Positions 21,910 through 31,407 of a stretch of 64,000 nucleotides of DNA are shown here, piece after piece. This stretch comes from Xenophilus aerolatus (GTDB lineage: Bacteria; Pseudomonadota; Gammaproteobacteria; Burkholderiales; Burkholderiaceae_C), in NCBI GenBank assembly GCA_029968055.1, contig JASCNX010000001.1, positions 434,001-498,000 on the forward strand. Direction: 5' to 3'. The stretch's first letter is position 1; every line of letters begins with the position of its first letter. The position numbers were made by a program, and so were the translations under genes. Below the pieces are notes generated by a model. The model was not told the DNA's origin. It was given only the letters and a program-made list of their open reading frames with translations, and searched no databases.

Positions 21910-23607
21910 TCAGGCTTCGAAGTTGTCGAGCACGGCGCCGGAGCTTGCGCTCGACGCATTGAAGGCGAACTTGGCGAGCACGCCGCGCGTGTAGCGCGGC
22001 GCCGGCGCCTTCCAGCCCTTCTTGCGCTCGGCGATCTCGGCCTCGGGCACGTTCAGTTCCAGCTTGAGCTGGTGCGCGTCGATCGTGATCGAGTCGCCTT
22101 CCTTCACGAAGGCGATCAGGCCACCTGCGTAGGCTTCGGGCGCCACGTGGCCGACCACCATGCCCCAGGTGCCCCCCGAGAAGCGGCCGTCGGTGATGAG
22201 GCCCACCGATTCACCCAGGCCGGCGCCGATCAGCGCGCCCGTGGGGGCGAGCATCTCGGGCATGCCGGGGCCGCCCTTGGGGCCCAGGTAGCGCAGCACC
22301 ATCACGTCGCCCGCCACGATCTTGCCGTCGAGGATGGCCTGCAGCGCCGACTGCTCATCGTCGAACACGCGCGCCGGGCCGGTGATGACCGGGTTCTTCA
22401 GGCCCGTGATCTTGGCCACCGAGCCTTCGGGCGAGAGGTTGCCCTTCAGGATCGCGAGGTGGCCCTCGGCGTACATGGGCTTGTCGATGGGGCGGATCAC
22501 GTCCTGGTCGGCGCGCAGCGGCGGCACGTCGGCCAGGGTCTCGGCGATGGTCTTGCCGGTGATGGTCATGCAGTCGCCGTGCAGCAGGCCGGCATCGAGC
22601 AGCACCTTCATCACCTGCGGGATGCCGCCGGCCTGGTGCAGGTCCACGGCGAGGTACTTGCCACTGGGCTTGAGGTCGCAGATCACCGGAATCTTCTTGC
22701 GCATGCGCTCGAAGTCGTCGATGGTCCATTCCACCTCGGCCGCGTGCGCGATCGCCATGAAATGCAGCACCGCGTTGGTCGAGCCGCCCGTGGCCATGAT
22801 CACCGCGACCGCGTTCTCGATCGCTTCCTTGGTCACGATGTCGCGCGGCTTCAGGTCCTTCTTGATCGCCTCGATCAGCACCTTGGCCGATTCCTTGGCC
22901 GAGTTCTGTTTCTCGTCGTGCGGGTTGGCCATGGTGGACGAGTAGGGCAGGCTCATGCCCAGCGCCTCGAAGGCCGAGGACATGGTGTTGGCCGTGTACA
23001 TGCCTCCGCAGGAGCCCGTGCCCGGAATGGCGCGCTGCTCGATCTCCTTCAGATCTTCGTCGGAGAGCTTCCCGGCGGCGTTCTGGCCCACGGCCTCGAA
23101 CACGCTGACGATGTTCAGGTCCTGGCCGCGCCACTTGCCCGGCAGGATGGTGCCGCCGTACACATAGATGGCCGGCACGTTGGCGCGCAGCATGCCCATC
23201 ATGCCGCCGGGCATGTTCTTGTCGCAGCCACCCACCACCACCACGCCGTCCATCCACTGGCCGCCGACGCAGGTCTCGATGCAGTCGCTGATGACCTCGC
23301 GGCTCACGAGCGAGTACTTCATGCCCTCGGTGCCCATGGCCATGCCGTCCGAGATGGTGGGCGTGCCGAACACCTGCGCGTTGCCGCCCGATTCCTCGAT
23401 GCCCGCGATGGCCGCATCGGCCAGCTTCTGCAGGCCCGAGTTGCAGGGCGTGATGGTGCTGTGGCCGTTGGCCACGCCGACCATCGGCTTCTTGAAGTCG
23501 CCTTCCTGGTAGCCCATGGCGTAGTACATCGAGCGGTTCGATGCGCGCGCCTTGCCTTCGGTGATGTTCGCGCTGCGGCGGTTGATCTGCAGGGTCTTGG
23601 TGTCCAT
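21910..23607 (-). CDS. ilvD: Dihydroxy-acid dehydratase
   Basis: 565 aa. It dehydrates 2,3-dihydroxy-acids in valine, leucine and isoleucine synthesis. Seen: the iron-sulfur cysteines in [20 protein letters not shown] and [13 protein letters not shown], and the C-terminal GRFSGGT loop with the catalytic serine. ATG 23607 is chosen ([27 protein letters not shown] split in two) as the family start; the frame is open 22 codons upstream but that part is arginine-rich noise. It is divergent from a LysR regulator, 113 bases apart. Confidence 0.96.
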   Translation of the reverse strand: MDTKTLQINRRSANITEGKARASNRSMYYAMGYQEGDFKKPMVGVANGHSTITPCNSGLQKLADAAIAGIEESGGNAQVFGTPTISDGMAMGTEGMKYSLVSREVISDCIETCVGGQWMDGVVVVGGCDKNMPGGMMGMLRANVPAIYVYGGTILPGKWRGQDLNIVSVFEAVGQNAAGKLSDEDLKEIEQRAIPGTGSCGGMYTANTMSSAFEALGMSLPYSSTMANPHDEKQNSAKESAKVLIEAIKKDLKPRDIVTKEAIENAVAVIMATGGSTNAVLHFMAIAHAAEVEWTIDDFERMRKKIPVICDLKPSGKYLAVDLHQAGGIPQVMKVLLDAGLLHGDCMTITGKTIAETLADVPPLRADQDVIRPIDKPMYAEGHLAILKGNLSPEGSVAKITGLKNPVITGPARVFDDEQSALQAILDGKIVAGDVMVLRYLGPKGGPGMPEMLAPTGALIGAGLGESVGLITDGRFSGGTWGMVVGHVAPEAYAGGLIAFVKEGDSITIDAHQLKLELNVPEAEIAERKKGWKAPAPRYTRGVLAKFAFNASSASSGAVLDNFEA

Positions 23608-23720
23608 GTGGGTGTCTCTCTGGCCCCGTCGCGGGGCGGCATTCGTGGGAGCGCCGATTGTCGGCCGGCGCATTGATTGCCTCCAATCCTATTTTCCTGC
23701 GCTATTGATATGCTGCAGCA

Positions 23721-24701
23721 ATGACTACGAGCCCGCCTGCCGCCGCCGCTGCTTCGCCCCCCATCGAATTGCGGGCGTGGCGCCAGTTCGTCGCCGTGGC
23801 CGAGGAACTGCATTTCGGCCGCGCCGCCCAGCGCCTGCACATGACCCAGCCGCCCGTGACCCAGGCCATCGCGCAGATCGAGCGCGCGCTGGGCGTGAGA
23901 CTTTTCGACCGCACCCGCCGCCGCGTCGCCATGACGCCTGCCGGCGAGGCCTTGCTGCCCGACGTGCGCGAACTGCTGGCACGCGCCCAGGCCCTGCCGG
24001 CGCGCGCACGGGCCGCCGCCGCGGGCGAGGTCGGGCGGGTGCGCCTGGCCTTCGTGTCCACGGTGGGCTTCGAGCGCCTGCCAACCTGGGTGCGCGAGTT
24101 CCACGCAGAGCAGCCGGGCGTCGCGCTGGAACTGGTCGAGGCGACGGGCGACGTGCAGTTGGAGGCCTTCGCGCGCGGTGAGATCGATGCCGGCTTGATG
24201 CTCCATTCGCCCGGCCAGGCCCCCGCGTCCCTCGCGAGCCTGGCGGTGAGTGTCGAGCCCCTGGTCCTGGCCATGCCGGCCCAGCACCCGCTGGCCCGGG
24301 CGCGTGCACCGGCGCTCGGCCAGCTTCTGGAGCAGCCCCTGGTGATGTTTCCGCGCCGCATCCTCCCTTCGCTGCACGACGCGGTGCTCGCGCTGTACCA
24401 GCGACACGGGCGGGTGCCCCGCATCGCGCAGGAGGCGATCCAGATGCAGACCATCGTCAATCTCGTCTGGGGTGGACTGGGCATGGCCTGGGTACCGCAG
24501 AGCGTGACGAGCTTTCGCCGGGCCGGGGTGGTGTACCGCCCGGCCGCAGACTTCGTTGCCGACACGGCGGGCACGGCCCGGCGACGGGCGTCCTCGAGCA
24601 TCGATTTCCCGGCCTGCGAAACCAGCCTGGTCTGGCCGGCCGGCGACATCGCGCCGGCGCTGGTGCGCTTCGTCGAATTCGTGCGCGGGCGCAGCCGCTG
24701 A
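23721..24701 (+). CDS. LysR-family transcriptional regulator next to ilvD
   Basis: 326 aa with an Ala/Pro-rich N-terminal extension of 15 residues, then the HTH (LRAWRQFVAVAEELHFGRAAQRLHMTQPPVTQAIAQIERALG, residues about 18-60, given here in pieces of one motif family: ELHFGRAAQRLHMTQPPVT). The effector domain starts near residue 100 (VGRVRLAFVSTVGFERLP). ELHFGRAA is typical of the BenM/CatM/CbbR-like branch that binds small acids. It is divergent from ilvD, a natural target, but the ligand cannot be read from sequence. Confidence 0.9.
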   Translation: MTTSPPAAAAASPPIELRAWRQFVAVAEELHFGRAAQRLHMTQPPVTQAIAQIERALGVRLFDRTRRRVAMTPAGEALLPDVRELLARAQALPARARAAAAGEVGRVRLAFVSTVGFERLPTWVREFHAEQPGVALELVEATGDVQLEAFARGEIDAGLMLHSPGQAPASLASLAVSVEPLVLAMPAQHPLARARAPALGQLLEQPLVMFPRRILPSLHDAVLALYQRHGRVPRIAQEAIQMQTIVNLVWGGLGMAWVPQSVTSFRRAGVVYRPAADFVADTAGTARRRASSSIDFPACETSLVWPAGDIAPALVRFVEFVRGRSR

Positions 24702-24771
24702 TGCGTCCGGCGTGCGCAAAGGTGCCGCGCGGGCTTGGCGGCGCGCGCCGGCTGCCGCGAGAATCGGCCTC

Positions 24772-25005
24772 GTGAACCGTCGCAGTCCAGATCCGGTCGA
24801 CCCCGCCGACATGTCCGACGCCGAACTGGCGGTGGCGATCCAGCGCCACCGCCGCGCCGCCCTGCGCGGCAGCGGCTACATGGACCAGGAGGGGCAGGCG
24901 CTTGAGAAGGAGCTGCGCCATCGCGCCGGCATCATCAGCGAGTACGGCGCGCCGCTGCGCTTCGCCGAACCGAAGCCGCGCCGGCGCTGGTGGCAATTCT
25001 GGTGA
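24772..25005 (+). CDS. Small conserved-looking protein of unknown function
   Basis: 77 aa from GTG 24772, or 64 aa from ATG 24811 (MSDAELAVAIQRHRRAALRG). It has no membrane segment; it is helical and charged and ends in PKPRRRWWQFW, a strikingly basic-aromatic tail that could contact membrane or nucleic acid. The frame keeps the GC-rich third-position bias of real genes. It follows the LysR gene by about 70 bases on the same strand. Function unknown. Confidence 0.55.
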   Translation: MNRRSPDPVDPADMSDAELAVAIQRHRRAALRGSGYMDQEGQALEKELRHRAGIISEYGAPLRFAEPKPRRRWWQFW

Positions 25006-25063
25006 CGCCGGTCGGCCATCCCGTCCCTGTCGTCGCGCGCTCGGCCCTGGAGCCATGCGCCGC

Positions 25064-25960
25064 TCAGGCGCCGCGCCGTTCGCGCCGGTAGGCCCCCGGG
25101 CTGGCGCCCACGTGCCGGCCGAAGGCCGAGGCGAAATGGCTCGGGCTCGAAAAGCCCACCGCAACGGCGATCGACGTGATGCTCAGGTCGGTGACTTCGA
25201 GCAGTCGCCGGCCCTCTGCGACGCGCGCGCGCAGCACGTACTGCCATGGCGTCGTGCCGAAACTGGCTTTGAACCCGTCCATCAGGTGCGCAACCGACAC
25301 GCCGGCCACCTGCGCGAGCGCCTCCACGCGGATGGCCTCGTGGATCGACGCCTCGATGTACTGCACCAGGCGCTGGCGCTGCCGGTCCGAGAAGCGGCGC
25401 GCACGGTTCACGCGCCGACCGGGCGCCGCATTCGCGCGCGGTCGCAGGTAGGCGTCTGCGATGTGCAGGCGGATCGCCGCCAGCAGCGACTGCAGCGCCA
25501 TTCGGCCCAGGTCATCGTCGCGCTGGGCGAGTCGCATGACGCGGGCACTGGCGTGATGCAGGAAGCCATCGCGGTGGCCGACGCGCGCCGCCATGCCGCC
25601 GCCGCCGAGCAGTTCGGCGGGCACGCGGAATTCGGCAAAGCGCACGGTGGCGCCCTGTGCCTTCGCGGCGTACCGGCAGCCGGCGGGAATGGTCCAGATG
25701 TCGCCGACCTGGGGCAGCAGGTCGGTGGACGGACCAGCGGAAAAGACGGATTCCATGCTGCTCAGCCGGCCGGCCAGGTGCACGACGAGCGTGTGCGCAT
25801 CCTCGACGAAGCTCCAGTCCGTCGGCGCGCTCACGTCCTCGGTGACCAGTTGCGCCGACAGATCGTCGGAGGCGACCCGCTGGCGCCGGACGATCACCCG
25901 CTCGGAGGCGGGCCCGGCTGAGTCATGCCGGAAAAGTCCGGGTGCTGGATGAATGTTCAT
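25064..25960 (-). CDS. AraC-family transcriptional regulator
   Basis: 298 aa from ATG 25960 (a TTG at 25975 would add five residues). The N-terminal half is a cupin-like ligand domain (PQVGDIWTIPAGCRYAAKAQG); the C-terminal third carries two HTH units (IRVEALAQVAGVSVAHLMDGFKASFG and ITSIAVAVGFSSPSHFASAFGRHVG). It is divergent from the SDR gene at 26096 with 135 bases between the starts, so it probably controls that gene. The inducer is unknown. Confidence 0.9.
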   Translation of the reverse strand: MNIHPAPGLFRHDSAGPASERVIVRRQRVASDDLSAQLVTEDVSAPTDWSFVEDAHTLVVHLAGRLSSMESVFSAGPSTDLLPQVGDIWTIPAGCRYAAKAQGATVRFAEFRVPAELLGGGGMAARVGHRDGFLHHASARVMRLAQRDDDLGRMALQSLLAAIRLHIADAYLRPRANAAPGRRVNRARRFSDRQRQRLVQYIEASIHEAIRVEALAQVAGVSVAHLMDGFKASFGTTPWQYVLRARVAEGRRLLEVTDLSITSIAVAVGFSSPSHFASAFGRHVGASPGAYRRERRGA

Positions 25961-26095
25961 GTCGGATGGCAACAAAACGCGGGATTTCGACAGTCCGTGA
26001 GGATTTTGAAGGCGGCCCGGCAGGACGGTCCATAGATTTCCCCATGGCGCGCATGCGGCGCGCCGAATTTTCTGTTCACACCAAGGAGGTCATTC

Positions 26096-26869
26096 ATGGC
26101 AGCACCCACCCTCGACGGCAAGGCCGTCGTCATCGCCGGCGGCGGCAAGAACCTGGGGGCGCTGATCGCCCATCAGTTCGCCGACGCAGGTGCCAAGGGG
26201 TTCGCGCTCCACTACAACAGCGACGGCTCCAAGGCCGAGGCCGAGAGGACGGCGGGCGAACTGCGGGAGAAGGGCGCGGATGTCATCACATTCCAGGGCA
26301 ATTTGGCTGTGGTGGCCAACAACGCCAAGCTGTTCGACCAGGTGAAGGCGAAGTTCGGCAAGGTCCACGTCGCCATCAACACCGCGGGCGTCGTCATCAA
26401 GAAGCCCATCGCCGAGATCACGGAGGCCGACTACGACAAGAGCTTCGATGCCAACGCCAAGGCGGCCTTCTTCTTCATGCAGCAGGCCGGCCGCGTGCTG
26501 GAGGAGCGGGGCAGCATCGTCACCATCGTGAGTTCGCTGCTGGCGGCGTACACGCCGTTCTACGCGATCTACCCGGGCAGCAAGGCGGCGGTGGAGCATT
26601 ACACGCGCGCCGCATCGAAGGAGTTCGGCGAGCGCGGCATCTCGGTCAACGCGATCGGCCCCGGCCCCATGGACACCTCTTTCTTCTACGGCCAGGAGAG
26701 CAAGGAGGCGGTGGCCTATCACAGCAGCGCCGCTGCGCTGAGCAAGTACTCGAAGAAGGGCCTGACCGACATCGAGGACATCGCCCCGATCGTCAAGTTC
26801 CTGGTCACCGATGGCTGGTGGATCACCGGCCAGACGATCTTCGCCAACGGCGGCTACACCACCCGCTGA
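26096..26869 (+). CDS. Short-chain dehydrogenase/reductase (classical SDR)
   Basis: 257 aa. Cofactor motif GGGKNLG (residues 15-21, a TGxxxGxG variant), NTAG at about 96 for the nucleotide loop, and the catalytic Ser...Tyr-x3-Lys (IVSSLL and YPGSK). The ending [13 protein letters not shown] is normal for the family. It oxidises or reduces an alcohol/ketone with NAD(P)(H); the substrate cannot be inferred. A perfect Shine-Dalgarno AAGGAGGT precedes ATG 26096, predicting high expression once induced. It is divergent from an AraC regulator. Confidence 0.9.
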   Translation: MAAPTLDGKAVVIAGGGKNLGALIAHQFADAGAKGFALHYNSDGSKAEAERTAGELREKGADVITFQGNLAVVANNAKLFDQVKAKFGKVHVAINTAGVVIKKPIAEITEADYDKSFDANAKAAFFFMQQAGRVLEERGSIVTIVSSLLAAYTPFYAIYPGSKAAVEHYTRAASKEFGERGISVNAIGPGPMDTSFFYGQESKEAVAYHSSAAALSKYSKKGLTDIEDIAPIVKFLVTDGWWITGQTIFANGGYTTR

Positions 26870-27011
26870 GCCGCCCGGGGTTCAGCGTCGAATCGGGCCG
26901 CAGCGCCCGTCGGTCCTGCGCAGTCGGCTATCGAATCAGGAGCAACTACGGCCCGGCCCGGCGACGCCTGCATCGTCGGGCGGGCCGGGCGGCTGCGCGA
27001 CAATCGCCGCC

Positions 27012-27860
27012 ATGCTCATGTACCCGCAGCTCAACCCCGTGGCCCTGCAGATCGGCCCGGTGGCGATTCACTGGTATGGCCTGACCTACCTCGCGGCCTT
27101 CGGCCTGTTCTATTTCCTGGGCACGCGCCGGCTGCGGCACGAGCCCTTCCGCTCGCTCACCGGGCCCGCCGCCTGGAGCCGCAAGGACGTGGAGGACATC
27201 CTCTTCCTCGGCGTCATGGGCGTGATCGTCGGCGGCCGGCTGGGCTACTGCCTCTTCTACAAGCCCGGCTACTACCTGACGCATCCGCTGGAGATCTTCA
27301 TGGTCTGGCAGGGCGGCATGAGCTTCCATGGTGGCCTGCTCGGCGTGATCGCGGCGATGTTCTGGTACGCGCACTCGCGCCAACGGCCGGTGTGGCAGGT
27401 GCTGGATTTCGTCGCGCCCTGCGTGCCCACCGGCCTGGCCGCGGGCCGCGTCGGCAACTTCATCAACGGCGAGCTGTGGGGCCGCTTCTCCAGCCCGGAC
27501 CTGCCCTGGGGCATGGTGTTCCCGCAGAGCGGCTCGATGCTGCCGCGCCACCCGTCGCAGGTCTACCAGTTCCTGCTCGAGGGGCTGCTGCTCTTCGTCA
27601 TCCTCTGGCTCTACGCGCGCAAGGAGCGGCGCGAGCGCCGCGTGTCGGCCGTGTTCCTGATCGGCTATGGCGTGATGCGCTTCATTGCCGAGTACTTCCG
27701 CGAGCCGGACGACTTCCTCGGCCTCCTGGCGCTCAACATGAGCATGGGGCAGTGGCTGTGCGTGCCGATGATCCTGGCCGGCATCGTGCTCTACCTCACG
27801 GCCCCGGAGCGTCCGCGCACGGCAGCGGGTGGCCAGCCGCCGGTGCGGGCGACGCCCTGA
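27012..27860 (+). CDS. lgt: Prolipoprotein diacylglyceryl transferase
   Basis: 282 aa, seven membrane helices. It adds diacylglycerol to the lipobox cysteine of prolipoproteins in the inner membrane. Seen: [11 protein letters not shown] and the Lgt signature [14 protein letters not shown] with its essential Arg and Asn, plus [16 protein letters not shown] 27012 ([23 protein letters not shown] split) is taken; ATG 27018 is two codons in. Its substrates in this window would include the Kelch lipoprotein and the small lipoprotein at 41212. Confidence 0.96.
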   Translation: MLMYPQLNPVALQIGPVAIHWYGLTYLAAFGLFYFLGTRRLRHEPFRSLTGPAAWSRKDVEDILFLGVMGVIVGGRLGYCLFYKPGYYLTHPLEIFMVWQGGMSFHGGLLGVIAAMFWYAHSRQRPVWQVLDFVAPCVPTGLAAGRVGNFINGELWGRFSSPDLPWGMVFPQSGSMLPRHPSQVYQFLLEGLLLFVILWLYARKERRERRVSAVFLIGYGVMRFIAEYFREPDDFLGLLALNMSMGQWLCVPMILAGIVLYLTAPERPRTAAGGQPPVRATP

Positions 27861-27946
27861 GCGCATAGAGGGCCGGCGCCGCCGGCTATCGCCGCCATCG
27901 CATCGTTCAATTTCACAGGCCGCGCGCGCGCCCCCACACTCGGGGC

Positions 27947-28048
27947 ATGAACTCGATCGCTTCACATGCACGGCAGGTACTCGGATTGGCCATCAGCGCG
28001 GGCGGGCTCGCGGCGCTGATCACGCAGGGCGGCTCGCTGCTGAGCTGA
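27947..28048 (+). CDS. Possible 33-aa hydrophobic peptide
   Basis: A short ORF between lgt and the pseudouridine synthase. ATG 27947 follows CGGGGC, a poor ribosome site. The peptide starts MNSIASHARQ, with a hydrophobic centre VLGLAISAGGLAALI (residues 11-25) that could be one membrane helix, then TQGGSLLS and TGA. The last 20 codons keep the GC-biased third position. Too short to judge by itself; it may be a small membrane protein or chance. Confidence 0.3.
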   Translation: MNSIASHARQVLGLAISAGGLAALITQGGSLLS

Positions 28049-28055
28049 CGACGGC

Positions 28056-29000
28056 TCAGGCGCCGGGCGGTGGCATGGCCAACCTGCGTGCGCTCTCGAA
28101 GCGGCGTTCGGCGCCGGTCACCGGGTCGGTGAAGGCCAGCGACCTGGCCAGCAGTTGCATCGGCCGCGCGAAGTCGTCGCTGCCCTCGGGCCAGAACACC
28201 GGGTAGATGGTGTCGTTGGCGATCGGCACGCCCAGCGCCGCGCAATGCGCGCGCAGCTGGTGCTTGCGGCCCGTCAGCGGCGTCAGGCGCAGATGTGCCC
28301 AGGGGCCCTGGACGTCCAGCAGCTCGATGCCGGTTTCCGAGTTCGGTTCGCCCGGCACTTCGTCCGAGCGCATGAAGCTCGACGCAAGGCGACTGCGATG
28401 CACGGCGGGAAGCGCCCGGGGCGGCGGCCAGTGCACGATCGCCTCGTAGGTCTTGTGCACTTCGCGCTGCTCGAAGAGGCGCTGGTAGGCGTTGCGCGTG
28501 TGGGCCTGCACCGCGAACACCACCAGCCCGGCGGTGCCGCGGTCGATGCGGTGGATGGGCACCAGCGACTCGATGCCCAGCTCGCGCCTCAGGCGCACCA
28601 GCAGCGTCTCCTGCACATACTTGCCGCTCGGAATCACCGGCAGGAAATGCGGCTTGTCGGCCACCACCAGCCAGTCGTCGCGGTACAGCACCTGCGCCTC
28701 GAAAGGCACCGCGGGCTCCTGCGGCAGTTCGCGGTAGTACCAGACGCGCAGGTCCTTCGCGTAGGGCCGCTCCGGCACCAGCGGCGTGCCGTCGCCCTCG
28801 ACCACACGCCCGGCCTGCATGCGCGCGACCCACGCCTCCCGCGGCACCATCGGAAAGCGTTCGACCAACCAGTCGAGCACCGTCGGCCAGTCGCCGGGCG
28901 GCAGCGCCACGCAGCTCGCGCCGAGGCCGTCGCGCATCGGCAGCGGACGCGGCTGGCTGGCGCGGCGGGTGCTCCTGGCACTGCGGGAACGGGAGGGCAC
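28056..29000 (-). CDS. RluA-family RNA pseudouridine synthase
   Basis: 314 aa from GTG 29000, or 293 aa from ATG 28937. The catalytic motif IHRIDRGTAGLVVFA holds the nucleophilic aspartate, and GRKHQLRAHCAALG is the C-terminal family motif. The N-terminal part has no clear S4 domain. RluA-type enzymes isomerise uridine in rRNA or tRNA; the exact target cannot be told. I prefer GTG 29000 because it leaves 14 bases after the upstream DUF488 stop with GAGG in range and homologues I recall begin with a similar Arg-rich stretch before the RDGxGASCVALP motif. Confidence 0.85.
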   Translation of the reverse strand: MPSRSRSARSTRRASQPRPLPMRDGLGASCVALPPGDWPTVLDWLVERFPMVPREAWVARMQAGRVVEGDGTPLVPERPYAKDLRVWYYRELPQEPAVPFEAQVLYRDDWLVVADKPHFLPVIPSGKYVQETLLVRLRRELGIESLVPIHRIDRGTAGLVVFAVQAHTRNAYQRLFEQREVHKTYEAIVHWPPPRALPAVHRSRLASSFMRSDEVPGEPNSETGIELLDVQGPWAHLRLTPLTGRKHQLRAHCAALGVPIANDTIYPVFWPEGSDDFARPMQLLARSLAFTDPVTGAERRFESARRLAMPPPGA

Positions 29001-29014
29001 TGGGATGTTTGGCC

Positions 29015-29404
29015 TCAGGCCGCAATATCCGCCCCGCGCTCGGCCAGCAGCGCACGCAGCACCGAGCGGTGGCAGTGCGCCTCGTCCTCGCAGTAGCAGC
29101 CGACAGCGAGTGCCGACCGGTGCGACAGGGCGGCCAGAAGGTCCAGGCTGCGGCTGGCGTCGGCTTCGGCCATCTCGGCCTTGTACCTGCGCACGAAAGC
29201 GTTCCATTCGGCGGGCGTTTTCGCCTCCTGGCCCAGCTTCATCGTCTCGGCCGAAGGCGCGAGGTTGGGGTACCAGACGTCGTACCAGTCCTGGGCAGCG
29301 AACTCGGCCTTGGGCACGCCGCGCGGCGGGCGGCGCACGGTGCCGATGCGCAGGCCCTCGCCGGATGCGCGGGGAGTGCCGAGGCGAACGATGCGGATGC
29401 TCAT
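29015..29404 (-). CDS. DUF488 family protein (YeaO-like)
   Basis: 129 aa. The family marks are IRIVRLGTPR at the start, the WYDVWYPNLAPS motif and two cysteines late in the protein (GCYCEDEAHCHRS). DUF488 proteins are small cytoplasmic proteins of unknown biochemical function. Same strand as the pseudouridine synthase 14 bases downstream, so the two are probably cotranscribed. Confidence 0.88.
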   Translation of the reverse strand: MSIRIVRLGTPRASGEGLRIGTVRRPPRGVPKAEFAAQDWYDVWYPNLAPSAETMKLGQEAKTPAEWNAFVRRYKAEMAEADASRSLDLLAALSHRSALAVGCYCEDEAHCHRSVLRALLAERGADIAA

Positions 29405-29431
29405 GGTGTGCTCCTCCCGGTGGCTTGCATC

Positions 29432-31327
29432 TCAGGTCCCGACGATGCCGCCGTCACGCCGGCGCACGACCACCGTGGCCGAGCGCGGCCGGGCGCTGCC
29501 GACGGCTTGGCCGTCGGGCCAGGCGCTGTTGGGCGAGGCGCTGCCGTCGTCGCGCGTCTCGCCGGGGTGCTGCACGTTCACGAACAGCGTGCGGCGGTCC
29601 GGCGTCAGCACGCAGCCCGTGATCTCGCAGCCCTTCGGTCCGGTGAGGAAGCGGCGGATGCGTCCCGTGGCCGGGTTGGCGCACAGCAGCTGGTTGTTGC
29701 CCAGGGCGGTGTAGGGCGGCTTGCCGATGGTCTGGCCGCTCATGTCGGTCTGGATCCACAGCAGGCCGGCGCTGTCGAAGTGCAGGCCGTCGGGGCTGCC
29801 GAAGAGGTCGGCCTTCTCGCCCGCCGGGCCGACGGGGTAGCGCGCACCCGCCTGCGGCAGGGCGGTGTCGCCGGCGAGCACGTAATGGTCCCAGGCGAAG
29901 GCGGTGGCGCCCGCGTCGCCGCCGTCTTCGCGCCAGCGCAGGATGCCGCCGAAGAGGTTGTTGGCCCGCGGGTTGGCCGGGTCGGCCGCGGGCCTGCCCG
30001 CTTCGCCGCGCTGGCTGTTGTTGGTGAGGGTGACATACACCTCGCCCGACTGCGGGTGCACCGCGATCCATTCGGGCCGGTCCATCTTCGTGCCGCCGAC
30101 GATGTCGCCGGCCAGCCGGGCATGGATCATCACGTCGGCCGCATCGGCAAAACCCGCGGCCGCGTCGACGCCGTTCTGCCCATGCACCAGCGGCAGCCAG
30201 CGGCCGCGTCCGCCTTCGTCGTAGCGCGCGACGTACAGGGTGCCGTCGTCCAGCAGGTCGCGGTTGGCGGCGCGCGCCGCGGCATTCTGCCCCGGCTGCA
30301 CGCGCCGGCGGCTCACGAACTTGTAGATGTACTCGAAGCGCGCGTCGTCGCCCATGTACACCGCCAGCCGGCCGTCGCGGGTGAGCGTGCAGGTGGCGCT
30401 TTCCTGGCGCTTGCGGCCCAGCGCGGTGCGCTTGACCGGCACCGACTCCGGGTCGAAGGGGTCGATTTCCACCACCCAGCCGAAGCGGTGCGGCTCGTTG
30501 GGATGGCGCGTGAGGTCGAAGCGCTCGTCGTGCCGCCAGTACTCCACCCACTGGCTGCCGGGCACGGTGCCGTAGCGCTGCTGCGCCGGCGTGACGGCAC
30601 GTGCCGCTTCCTTCGGGCCGCCGAAGTAGCCGTAGAAGTTCTCTTCGCAGGTCAGGTACGTGCCCCAGGGCGTGACGCCCATCGCGCAGTTGGCAAAGGT
30701 GCCCAGCACGCGTACGCCCGCCGGATCGGCCGCGGTGCGCATGCGCGCCGTGCCCGCGGCCGGGCCGGCGATGCGCATCGGCGTGGCGGCATGGACGCGC
30801 CGCGCGAAGCGCGAGGGCAGCACCTGCTGCCAGCCCTGCGCGTTGCGCCGCACCTCGATCACCGACACGCCCATCGCGTACTGCGATTTGCGCACCTTCT
30901 CGGCGGTCCAGGCGCCCGCATCGGGCATGCCGTCGGTGTGCAGCAGCTGCTCGTCGGTGTACTCGTGGTTCATCACCAGCAGGCCGTGATCGCTGCTGCC
31001 GTCGAACGGAAAGAAGTGCATGCCGTCATGGTGCATGCCCGCCTGCACGGCCTGGTCGTCGGCGCTGTTCGACGCGTCGGGCGCGAAGGCCGGCATGCGG
31101 CCGGCCACGCCCGTGGGCGATCCCCAGGGGTAGAGCAGCTGCCAGTCGTAGCCCGCTGGCACGCGCACGGCGTCGGCCAGGGAGGCGGCCACGCTGGGAA
31201 AGGCAGGCAGACTCGCGTCGGTGGCGCCGTGGGCGCAGCCCTGGGCCAGCAGCGACACCACCGCGGCGGCTCCCCCCGCGTGCAGAAAAAGGCGGCGGTC
31301 GGGGCGGTCGGGGCGGTCAGCAGGCAT
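29432..31327 (-). CDS. PhoX-like/DUF839 Tat-exported protein
   Basis: 631 aa. The N-terminus has a twin-arginine signal (PDRRLFLHAGGAAAVVSLLAQ) ending in a weak lipobox-like QGC. The rest matches the DUF839/PhoX family, beta-propeller phosphatases that use calcium and iron: LLVMNHEYTDEQ, THxxNCAMGVTPWGTYLTCEENF-like FANCAMGVTPWG, TPDRRTLFVNVQHPGE near the end. PhoX members hydrolyse phosphomonoesters in the periplasm, but many DUF839 proteins have not been tested. I see no PhoB box upstream, so it is not clearly part of the Pho regulon further on. ATG 31327 is chosen as it starts the Tat signal. Confidence 0.85.
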   Translation of the reverse strand: MPADRPDRPDRRLFLHAGGAAAVVSLLAQGCAHGATDASLPAFPSVAASLADAVRVPAGYDWQLLYPWGSPTGVAGRMPAFAPDASNSADDQAVQAGMHHDGMHFFPFDGSSDHGLLVMNHEYTDEQLLHTDGMPDAGAWTAEKVRKSQYAMGVSVIEVRRNAQGWQQVLPSRFARRVHAATPMRIAGPAAGTARMRTAADPAGVRVLGTFANCAMGVTPWGTYLTCEENFYGYFGGPKEAARAVTPAQQRYGTVPGSQWVEYWRHDERFDLTRHPNEPHRFGWVVEIDPFDPESVPVKRTALGRKRQESATCTLTRDGRLAVYMGDDARFEYIYKFVSRRRVQPGQNAAARAANRDLLDDGTLYVARYDEGGRGRWLPLVHGQNGVDAAAGFADAADVMIHARLAGDIVGGTKMDRPEWIAVHPQSGEVYVTLTNNSQRGEAGRPAADPANPRANNLFGGILRWREDGGDAGATAFAWDHYVLAGDTALPQAGARYPVGPAGEKADLFGSPDGLHFDSAGLLWIQTDMSGQTIGKPPYTALGNNQLLCANPATGRIRRFLTGPKGCEITGCVLTPDRRTLFVNVQHPGETRDDGSASPNSAWPDGQAVGSARPRSATVVVRRRDGGIVGT

Positions 31328-31407
31328 GGTGCGGGGCAGGGCGGAAGGCGATGACCGGATCATCGCCGAACGGCAGGCCGAGGACCGCGCCTCGCCGCCC
31401 CGCTTGC

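Noticed and set aside
21871-23676. 601-aa plus-strand ORF
   Set aside because: Antisense shadow of ilvD; His/Gly/Arg-rich and unlike any family.
31348-31367. 8-bp inverted repeat GGCGATGA/TCATCGCC as a PhoB or terminator site for the PhoX-like gene
   Set aside because: No 11-base PhoB phase and no T-run; probably a chance or weak hairpin.
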